This document shows positions 1-5,972 of a stretch of 8,851 nucleotides of DNA, piece after piece; the first letter of the stretch is position 1, and each line of letters starts with the position of its first letter. The DNA lies in assembly GCA_943326825.2 (NCBI GenBank), contig CALPUT020000089.1, positions 1 through 8,851 of the forward strand, in the 5' to 3' direction. A program made the position numbers and the translations under genes. Under the pieces are notes generated by a model, which did no database searches, was not told where the DNA came from, and worked only from the letters and a program-made list of their open reading frames with translations. Source of the DNA: Chryseobacterium gleum. Lineage in GTDB: Bacteria; Bacteroidota; Bacteroidia; Flavobacteriales_D; Crocinitomicaceae.

Positions 1-789
1 AAAGTTGTTGTTTCTGAAATTGCAAATAAAGATCAAAAAATTGAAGGTGTCAATGTTACTATCAAAGGTTCAGATAAATCTTCTTGGACAGGAAAAACAA
101 ATAAAGAGGGTTTTGTTGCTTGGGATAAAAAACCGTCAGGTGAAAGATATATCTTAGAAAACGTATCTTATTCAATTGCAATTGAAAAAGAAGGTTTTCA
201 CCCTGATAAAAAAGGTGCTTCAATAACAACTGTTAATTTAAATGGGAATCAAAATTTTGTTGTTGATATGGCTTTGCTTCCAATAGTTATCAAACCGATT
301 CGTTTACCTGAAGTTAGATATCCATATGGACAATTTACTTTGTTAGTAGATTCTACAATTAATTCAAAAGATTCATTAAACTTTGTTTATGATTTATTAA
401 TGGAATATCCTGGAATGGTATTAGAATTGAGTTCTCATACAGATGCAAGAGGTAAGGACGCTGCTAATCAGGTTTTATCAGATAATCGTGCTAAAGAATG
501 CGTGAAATATTTAGTACAAGAAAAAGGAATTGATGCAAATAGATTAAAGCCATTAGGAAAAGGTGAAAGTACACCAGCTATTTGGAAAGATCCAGCAACA
601 GGTGAAATGGTTACATTGAGTGAAGAATATATTAATCAGTTTAAAGAAAAAGATAAAACTCAATTTGAGAAATTACATCAGTTGAACAGAAGAACAGAAG
701 CGAAAGTACTCTCTTTAGATTATGTACCAGGAGATACTCCAGTGCCATCATCGACAGAAGTGAAGCCTGCAGAGGCACCAAAAAAATAA
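1..789 (+). CDS. OmpA-family outer-membrane/periplasmic protein, 3' part (5' end outside window)
   Basis: The frame is open from base 1 to the TAA at 787-789 (262 residues visible), so the gene begins upstream. The ATG at 268 is internal, because conserved domain sequence continues before it. Residues about 1-92 look like a carboxypeptidase-regulatory-like beta-sandwich (GVNVTIKGSD, then TNKEGFVAW, then IAIEKEGFHPD). Residues about 100-245 form an OmpA C-terminal peptidoglycan-binding domain: ELSSHTDARG (bases 424-453), LSDNRAKECVKYL, and GIDANRLKPLGKGES. The Asp of HTD and the Arg of NRA are the residues that grip diaminopimelate in this family, and both are present. A loop with EYINQFKEKD and LHQLNRRTEAKV is typical of Bacteroidota versions. 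The C-terminus is a Pro/Glu-rich tail. By family the protein should anchor an envelope structure to peptidoglycan. The TPR/WD40/CRD/OmpA layout of the type IX secretion protein PorE is one possibility, but the N-terminal part needed to tell is missing. Confidence 0.88.
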   Translation, partial: KVVVSEIANKDQKIEGVNVTIKGSDKSSWTGKTNKEGFVAWDKKPSGERYILENVSYSIAIEKEGFHPDKKGASITTVNLNGNQNFVVDMALLPIVIKPIRLPEVRYPYGQFTLLVDSTINSKDSLNFVYDLLMEYPGMVLELSSHTDARGKDAANQVLSDNRAKECVKYLVQEKGIDANRLKPLGKGESTPAIWKDPATGEMVTLSEEYINQFKEKDKTQFEKLHQLNRRTEAKVLSLDYVPGDTPVPSSTEVKPAEAPKK

Positions 790-790
790 T

Positions 791-835
791 TTAAAACAAA
801 AAAGACTTTCGAAGCGAAAGTCTTTTTTGTTTTAA
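791..835 (+). terminator. Rho-independent terminator with perfect 21-bp stem
   Basis: The arms 791-811 and 815-835 are exact reverse complements with a 3-nt loop (aag, 812-814). The core is GACTTTCG / CGAAAGTC, flanked by an A-run on the left arm and a T6 run on the right. It lies 1 nt after the stop of the OmpA-family gene, so it closes that transcript. Because the A and T tracts are symmetrical, it could in principle work from either strand, but no minus-strand gene faces it here. Confidence 0.9.
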
Positions 836-853
836 GGATATTTCTTAACTTCA
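827..853 (+). promoter_or_regulatory. Weak candidate promoter for the DUF2851 operon
   Basis: Bacteroidota promoters read TTG near -33 and TAnnTTTG near -7. Here TTG (827-829) is followed after 16 nt by TAACTTCA (846-853), which matches only TA and the first two T of the -7 box, and the spacing is short. The TTG would sit inside the 3' arm of the upstream terminator. A promoter is expected in the 836-876 gap because a strong terminator precedes it, but the exact boxes are uncertain. Confidence 0.2.
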
Positions 854-876
854 TAAGAGAACATTAATAATCACTT

Positions 877-2055
877 ATGAAAGAAGAATATTTACACCAC
901 CTATGGAAAAATAAACAAATTCCATTTCATCAACTTAAACTATCGACAGGAGAAGATCTTTTAATTTATGATGTCGGTCAACACAACAAATTTGAAAGCG
1001 GACCAGATTTTTCAAATGGTAAAATTAAAATTGGAGATGTTACATGGTTCGGAAACATTGAGCTTCATATTAAATCCTCTGATTGGTACCAACATAATCA
1101 TCATTTGGATAAAGCTTATGATAATGTAATTTTACATGTTGTTTATATAAATGACCATGAAGTTTACATTAATAATCAAGTTGTTCCAACAATTGAGTTA
1201 AAAGGAATAATTCCTGATATGGAAGAAGTCTTGAATAACCTTGAGTTTCCTTGTTCATCTTTTCTAGACGAACTTGATTCTATTTATTTGGAATCGATGA
1301 AAGAAAAAGCAATTGTAAAACGTTTGAATAAGAGAATTCAAAATATTGAGAAAATTAGAATTGATTCAACTCCACAACAAGTATTATATTCTTTATTAGC
1401 TCAAGCGTTTGGATGTAAAATAAATGCTCAGCCGTTCCAAGAATTAACAAATAGAATTCCGATTAAATTAATTAAAAAGGAAAAGTATTTCAACTCAAAA
1501 TCTGTTTTCTTGAATGTTTCAGGTCTAGGAGACACCGAATTAATAGATAATTCCTGGATTCATATAAAATCAAAATATAATTTAGGCACTATGCCTAAAC
1601 ATATTTGGAAACATAAAGGCTTAAGACCAAAAAGTTTTCCCGAAATTCGTCTTTTGCAATTTGCTGAAATAGTCGATAAATTTAATTTTGAAACATCATT
1701 TGTTTATTTAGATTCAACAGAATTATTAGTTTACCTTAAAAACTTATTGGAGTTGAATAATAATACTTCCAAAATATCCAGAGCAATGGTGGATTTAATT
1801 ATCATTAATTGTTTTGTTCCTTTCATTTGGTGGTATGGAAATGTTAAAATGGATGAAAGTATTCAAGAAAAATCACTAGATTTATTACAATTTTTAAAAG
1901 CAGAAGAAAATCATATACTTAAAAAGTGGAAAGTATTAGGTGTTTCGTGTATTAATTCATACGATTCTCAAGCATTATTAGAAATTTATAACGAATTTTG
2001 TACTTCTAAGAAATGTCTTGATTGTGAGGTGGGAAATAAAATAATTTATAAATGA
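877..2055 (+). CDS. DUF2851 family protein
   Basis: This is a 392-residue soluble protein that I recognise as DUF2851, a family of unknown function found mainly in Bacteroidota. The N-terminus MKEEYLHHLW is where family members start, which supports this ATG. The conserved block covers residues 34-89: GQHN, GPDF (42-45), NIELHIKSSDW (60-70), H73/H75, D78 and VILHVVY. Later family-like blocks are RPKSFPEIRLLQFAEI (250-265) and NCFVPFIWWYG (311-321). The C-terminus carries a Cys cluster, C375-x4-C380-x2-C383, followed by G386. No signal peptide or membrane helix is seen. The order GPDF...E-x-H-x-K resembles the core of PD-(D/E)xK nucleases, but this is my inference and not an established assignment. 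The gene opens a tight operon and overlaps the PspC-domain gene by 4 bases. Confidence 0.88.
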   Translation: MKEEYLHHLWKNKQIPFHQLKLSTGEDLLIYDVGQHNKFESGPDFSNGKIKIGDVTWFGNIELHIKSSDWYQHNHHLDKAYDNVILHVVYINDHEVYINNQVVPTIELKGIIPDMEEVLNNLEFPCSSFLDELDSIYLESMKEKAIVKRLNKRIQNIEKIRIDSTPQQVLYSLLAQAFGCKINAQPFQELTNRIPIKLIKKEKYFNSKSVFLNVSGLGDTELIDNSWIHIKSKYNLGTMPKHIWKHKGLRPKSFPEIRLLQFAEIVDKFNFETSFVYLDSTELLVYLKNLLELNNNTSKISRAMVDLIIINCFVPFIWWYGNVKMDESIQEKSLDLLQFLKAEENHILKKWKVLGVSCINSYDSQALLEIYNEFCTSKKCLDCEVGNKIIYK

Positions 2056-2288
2056 GAACGATTCAAAAAATACTGTTTTATTTCGAAATGAGATCTTACG
2101 GTGTATGCGAATGGTGGGCAGTAAAACTTGGCATTCGAACCTCTAAGGTTAGGCTTGGGTTTCTTTATGCTTCTTTTATCGCTTTAGGCTCACCATTGTT
2201 TATTTATTTAGGAATGGCATGGATATTAGAGCATAAACATTATTTCAAGCTTAAACCTAAAAAACGTTCTTCAATTTGGGAATTATAA
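2052..2288 (+). CDS. Small PspC-domain inner-membrane protein
   Basis: This 78-residue protein is nearly all one PspC domain. The amphipathic N-terminal part contains GVCEWWAVKLGIRTSKVRLG (residues 17-36), matching the G-V-C/G-x-x-A-x-x-x-G-I-x-x-x-x-V-R pattern of the family. A single membrane helix follows at about 36-58 (FLYASFIALGSPLFIYLGMAW), and the tail is basic (KLKPKKR). In Proteobacteria, PspC senses envelope stress at the inner membrane together with PspB and PspA, but no pspA or pspB homologue is in this window. Stand-alone PspC proteins are common in Bacteroidota and their role is not settled. The start ATG overlaps the TGA of the DUF2851 gene (ATGA), which implies translational coupling. 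The stop is 1 nt before the K+ channel gene. Confidence 0.85.
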   Translation: MRTIQKILFYFEMRSYGVCEWWAVKLGIRTSKVRLGFLYASFIALGSPLFIYLGMAWILEHKHYFKLKPKKRSSIWEL

Positions 2289-2289
2289 T

Positions 2290-3309
2290 ATGCTAAAAAA
2301 CAATCGGTTTTCAAATATTTTTTTCTTCATCTTTTTACTTTTATTAGTAATTGGTATTGGAACTACTGGCTACATGTTTATCCAAAAATGGAGTGCTGTT
2401 GATTCCTTTTACATGACTATCATTACTATTTCAACTGTTGGTTTTAGAGAAGTTGGGGATTTAACTGTTGCAGGCAAATTGTTTACTGCATTTTTAATAA
2501 TAACTAGTTTTGGTACTTTTGCTTATGCTGTGACTTCGATTACTGCATATCTTGTTGGAGGAAAATACCGAAAATATTTAAAAGAATATAAACTGATGAA
2601 AGAATTAGAAAAACTAAATGATCACGTAATTATTTGTGGATTTGGTCGTGTTGGAATTCAAGTCGCAAAAGATTTATGTGCACACGGAACTAAATTCGTT
2701 GTTATTGAAAGTAATGAAGAAGTTATTAAATATCATGAAGATTTAAAAGGTTATTATTTCATTAAAGGGGATTCAACAGATGATATCAATCTAGAAAAAG
2801 CAGGTGTCAAAAATGCCAAAGCGATGATTTGTTGTTTACCTAAGGATGCTGATAATTTATATATCGTTCTTTCAGGAAGTGAGTTGAATTCTAAATTATT
2901 AATCATATCAAGAGCAACTAGTCAATCGACAAAAAGGAAATTAAAAAGAGCTGGTGCTCATAATGTAATCCTTCCCGATGCAGTAGGAGGTTCGCACATG
3001 GCATCTTTGATTTCAAATCCAGATGTAATGGAGTTTTTAGACATTATACGTGTACAAGGCTACAATGGGGCGAATATTGAATCAATTGCTTTTAGTGAAT
3101 TACCGGATCAATTTAAAAATAAAACAATCGGTCAATTGGAAGCAAAACGATTAACAGGTGTTACAATTATTGGATTTAAAACTCCCGATGGAGAATATGT
3201 AATTAATCCTGACTTCGAAATAGAAGTTGTTCCACATTCAAAACTATTTGTACTTGGAAATCAAGAGCAAATTGAAAAATTAAATAAATTATTTGGTTTA
3301 GCACATTAA
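2290..3309 (+). CDS. Two-helix potassium channel with RCK (TrkA-N/TrkA-C) domains
   Basis: This 339-residue protein has the layout of a prokaryotic RCK-gated K+ channel. Membrane helix 1 is at about 10-31, the pore helix and filter at 38-56, and helix 2 at about 60-88. An RCK N domain follows with a Rossmann loop ICGFGRVG (115-122) and acidic E140 at the end of the second strand, which suggests NAD(H) or another nucleotide ligand. A TrkA-C-like regulatory lobe spans about 250-335. The filter reads T49-V-G-F-R-E-V. The usual form is TVG(Y/F)G(D/E), so arginine (AGA, 2446-2448) replaces the second filter glycine, and K+ selectivity or conduction may differ. The protein should be a tetramer in the inner membrane. 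It is the third gene of the DUF2851 operon and has 1-nt gaps on both sides. The family call is secure; whether it conducts K+ is less so. Confidence 0.9.
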   Translation: MLKNNRFSNIFFFIFLLLLVIGIGTTGYMFIQKWSAVDSFYMTIITISTVGFREVGDLTVAGKLFTAFLIITSFGTFAYAVTSITAYLVGGKYRKYLKEYKLMKELEKLNDHVIICGFGRVGIQVAKDLCAHGTKFVVIESNEEVIKYHEDLKGYYFIKGDSTDDINLEKAGVKNAKAMICCLPKDADNLYIVLSGSELNSKLLIISRATSQSTKRKLKRAGAHNVILPDAVGGSHMASLISNPDVMEFLDIIRVQGYNGANIESIAFSELPDQFKNKTIGQLEAKRLTGVTIIGFKTPDGEYVINPDFEIEVVPHSKLFVLGNQEQIEKLNKLFGLAH

Positions 3310-3310
3310 T

Positions 3311-4204
3311 ATGAGATTACTAATCACAGGTTCTAATGGACTACTTGGACAGAAACTAGTAAAACTATGTATTCAAAAAGGTGTTCAATTTGTTGCAACT
3401 TCTAAAGGAGTGAATCGAAATCCAGATTGTCCTACGATAAATTATTTTGAATTGGACATTACTAATCCAATCGAGATAAGTCATTTATTTGAGAATTATT
3501 ATCCAACACACGTAATACATACAGCAGCAATCACGAATGTTGATTATTGTGAAGATCATATTTCCGAATGTGAGAATGTGAATGTGACCGCAACAGCAAA
3601 TTTATTTGAAGCTTCAAAAAGATATCAAGCACATTTTCAATTGTTATCTACAGATTTTGTTTTTGATGGAGAAAAAGGAAATTATCAAGAAAATGATATT
3701 GTCAATCCATTAAGTGTTTATGCGAAATCTAAAGTGGATGGAGAGAATTTACTACTGAATGATGAAAATAAAAATTGGTCAATCGTAAGAACAATCATTG
3801 TTTATGGTAAAGGTCATAATTTATCACGTTCAAATTTGATTTTATGGTCGATTGATGCATTGAAAGAAGGTAATGAAATAAAAGTAGTCGATGATCAATT
3901 TCGATCACCAACTTGGGCTGATGATTTAGCTTGGGGTTGTTTGGAAATTGTTTTAAGAAATAAATTTGGGGTTTTTCATATTTCAGGACCGGAGACTTTT
4001 TCTATTTTAGAGATAGTTTATAAAGTGGCAGATTATTTCAATCTAGATAAAAAATGTATTGTTGCAATAAAATCAGATACGTTAAATCAAGCTGCAAAAC
4101 GTCCACCCAAAACAGGTTTTAATTTAGATAAATCTAGAAGGGAATTGGATTTTAAACCATTGAAACTCGAAGAAACACTCGAATTATTAGATATTAAACT
4201 ATAG
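3311..4204 (+). CDS. SDR-family NAD(P)-dependent reductase, RmlD-like
   Basis: This 297-residue protein is an extended short-chain dehydrogenase of the RmlD substrate-binding type. Visible features are the nucleotide-binding loop TGSNGLLG (6-13, GxxGxxG), D49 in ELDIT, HTAAITNVDYCE (70-81), LSTDFVFDG (112-120), the catalytic Y137-x3-K141 pair in SVYAKSKVDGE, RSPTWADDLAWG (198-209) and FHISGPE (222-228). The length equals that of dTDP-4-dehydrorhamnose reductases, which make the last step to dTDP-L-rhamnose. However, no rmlA, rmlB or rmlC homologue is next to it, and many Flavobacteriales carry stand-alone paralogues with unknown substrates, so I give no gene symbol. The enzyme should be cytoplasmic. 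It starts 1 nt after the K+ channel stop and is probably the last gene of that operon. No convincing terminator follows it. Confidence 0.85.
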   Translation: MRLLITGSNGLLGQKLVKLCIQKGVQFVATSKGVNRNPDCPTINYFELDITNPIEISHLFENYYPTHVIHTAAITNVDYCEDHISECENVNVTATANLFEASKRYQAHFQLLSTDFVFDGEKGNYQENDIVNPLSVYAKSKVDGENLLLNDENKNWSIVRTIIVYGKGHNLSRSNLILWSIDALKEGNEIKVVDDQFRSPTWADDLAWGCLEIVLRNKFGVFHISGPETFSILEIVYKVADYFNLDKKCIVAIKSDTLNQAAKRPPKTGFNLDKSRRELDFKPLKLEETLELLDIKL

Positions 4205-4222
4205 ATATTTCGTTTAATATTA

Positions 4223-4230
4223 TATCTTTA
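4223..4230 (+). promoter_or_regulatory. Candidate -7 box for the CAT-like permease gene
   Basis: TATCTTTA matches the Bacteroidota -7 consensus TAnnTTTG except for the last base and lies 62 nt before the ATG at 4293. It sits in the 88-nt gap 4205-4292, one of only three gaps longer than 5 nt in the window. No TTG is found at the expected -33 distance, which lowers confidence. Confidence 0.3.
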
Positions 4231-4292
4231 CCTCACAAATTTTAAAATTTAAATAACTACACTTATTAAAGTAAAATTTTCAACTAAAAAAT

Positions 4293-5900
4293 ATGTTAAC
4301 AAAATTATTTAAAAAGAAATCAATTCCATTATTATTAAAAGAAGCTGCTGCAAATGAAGGAGGCTTAAAAAAAACACTTGGAGCTTGGTCACTAATAGCT
4401 TTAGGTATTGGAGCTATTATTGGTGCTGGTTTATTCGTCAATACAGCAAAAGCTTCTGCTGAAGCAGCTGGTTCAGGTGTAACAATTTCTTTTGCTATAG
4501 CAGCAGTTGGATGTGCTTTTGCAGGTTTATGTTATGCTGAATTTGCATCTACAATTCCAATTGCAGGAAGTGCTTATACATATTCTTATGCTACTCTAGG
4601 AGAAATAGTTGCGTGGATTATTGGTTGGGCTTTAGTTATGGAATATGCTCTTGGAGCGGCAACTGTCTCTATAGCATGGAGTGAATACCTCAATAATCTG
4701 CTAGGCGGTGCAATACCTTATGAATGGTGTCACTCTCCCTTTGAACATGTCAATAAAATAATAGGACAATCTAATATTTCTCAATTATCTGCTGATTTGG
4801 TTGCTCATGCAAAAAATGGAGTTTTAATATTAACTGATGCTGAAATGAATAAGTTAACACCTAAATTAAAGGGGTTAGTTGAAACTTCATCTGGAATAAT
4901 TAATTCACCTGCATTATTGATTCTAACTGCAGTCACACTTTTACTAATTAAAGGAACTCAAGAATCTGCATTTATTAATGGGATTATGGTATTCATAAAA
5001 GTAGCAATTGTTTTGATGTTTATTTTTATTGGATGGAACTACATAAAACCTGAAAACCATATACCTTATTTAATACCAGAAAGTACAATTGGTCATGAAG
5101 GTATCTTTAAATGGGGATGGGGCGGTGTTCTTGGCGGAGCAGCAATTGTATTTTTTGCTTTTATTGGATTTGATGCTGTTTCGACAGCTGCTCAAGAAGC
5201 TAAAAATCCTAAAAGAGATATGCCTATTGGAATATTAGGTTCTTTGGTTGTTTGTACTATTCTATATATTTTATTTGCTCATGTATTGACAGGAGTTGCT
5301 CATTGGTCAGAATATGGTGCGGCAGGTAAAGAGGCTTCTGTTTCATATGCTGTTAATACATATATGAAAGACTATTCATGGTTAGGTACAAGCATTACGA
5401 TTGCTATTTTAGCAGGTTTTTCTTCAGTTATATTGGTAATGTTAATGGGGCAAACACGTGTTTTTTATTCGATGTCAAAAGATGGTTTGATTCCCAAATT
5501 ATTTTCTGATTTACATCCTAAATTTAAAACACCTTATAAATCAAATTTGATGTTGTTAATTATGGTTGGATCTTTTGCTGCTTTTGTACCGGGAAGCGTA
5601 GCAGGTGATTTGACTTCCTTTGGAACTCTTTTCGCTTTTGTTATTGTATGTGCAGGTATCTTGGTTATGAGAAAAAACTTTCCAAATTTGCATAGACCAT
5701 TTAGAACTCCATTAGTTCCATTAGTTCCAATTTTAGGAATTTTAGTCTGTCTTTTGATGATATTTGCGCTAGATATTACTACTCTTGTTGTTGCAGGGTT
5801 GTGGATGATTGTTGGGTTGTTAATTTATTTTGGATATAGCCGAAGACATAGTGTTTTAAATAATCAGAAAGAAGATTTTACTGATAAAATGGAAGAATAA
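4293..5900 (+). CDS. APC-superfamily amino-acid permease, CAT-like
   Basis: This 535-residue protein has about 12 membrane helices (about 31-50, 63-84, 102-123, 205-220, 228-248, 276-297, 311-335, 364-386, 415-434, 441-459, 473-493 and 496-514). Helix 1 has the broken-helix substrate motif GIGAIIGAGLF (38-48). The GFDAVSTAAQEAKNPKRDMP stretch (292-311) and TRVFYSMSKDGLIP (388-401) are typical of the cationic amino-acid transporter branch, which includes YfnA-type bacterial permeases. By family it carries amino acids across the inner membrane, probably by proton symport; the substrate cannot be read from sequence. The loop between helices 3 and 4 is long (about 137-203), and roughly 151-200 looks inserted relative to relatives I recall. 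The gene has its own upstream gap and a downstream terminator, so it is probably transcribed alone. The ATG at 4293 follows an A-rich stretch, as usual in Bacteroidota. Confidence 0.9.
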   Translation: MLTKLFKKKSIPLLLKEAAANEGGLKKTLGAWSLIALGIGAIIGAGLFVNTAKASAEAAGSGVTISFAIAAVGCAFAGLCYAEFASTIPIAGSAYTYSYATLGEIVAWIIGWALVMEYALGAATVSIAWSEYLNNLLGGAIPYEWCHSPFEHVNKIIGQSNISQLSADLVAHAKNGVLILTDAEMNKLTPKLKGLVETSSGIINSPALLILTAVTLLLIKGTQESAFINGIMVFIKVAIVLMFIFIGWNYIKPENHIPYLIPESTIGHEGIFKWGWGGVLGGAAIVFFAFIGFDAVSTAAQEAKNPKRDMPIGILGSLVVCTILYILFAHVLTGVAHWSEYGAAGKEASVSYAVNTYMKDYSWLGTSITIAILAGFSSVILVMLMGQTRVFYSMSKDGLIPKLFSDLHPKFKTPYKSNLMLLIMVGSFAAFVPGSVAGDLTSFGTLFAFVIVCAGILVMRKNFPNLHRPFRTPLVPLVPILGILVCLLMIFALDITTLVVAGLWMIVGLLIYFGYSRRHSVLNNQKEDFTDKMEE

Positions 5901-5922
5901 TTAAAAAAATATATTAAACTAT

Positions 5923-5954
5923 AAGTCAGTCATTTTGATTGACTTTTTTATTTT
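5923..5954 (+). terminator. Probable Rho-independent terminator after the CAT-like permease
   Basis: Arms 5923-5932 (aagtcagtca) and 5936-5945 (tgattgactt) form a 10-bp stem with one G-U pair and a 3-nt loop. The T-run starts in the 3' arm (5944-5949) and continues as TATTTT. It starts 23 nt after the permease stop. The ATG of the next permease is only 27 nt after the stem, so leaky termination or attenuation is also possible. Confidence 0.7.
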
Positions 5955-5972
5955 ATAACAAATCATCTATTA

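Noticed and set aside
268..270. ATG at 268 as the start of the OmpA-family gene
   Set aside because: The same frame stays open to base 1 and encodes a carboxypeptidase-regulatory-like domain, so this Met is internal.
3311..4204. Naming the SDR gene rmlD
   Set aside because: The fold and motifs fit, but no other dTDP-rhamnose gene is nearby and stand-alone paralogues with other substrates are common.
4203..4227. Weak inverted repeat agatat / atatct after the SDR gene as a terminator
   Set aside because: It has only six A/T-rich pairs, a 13-nt loop and no following T-run.
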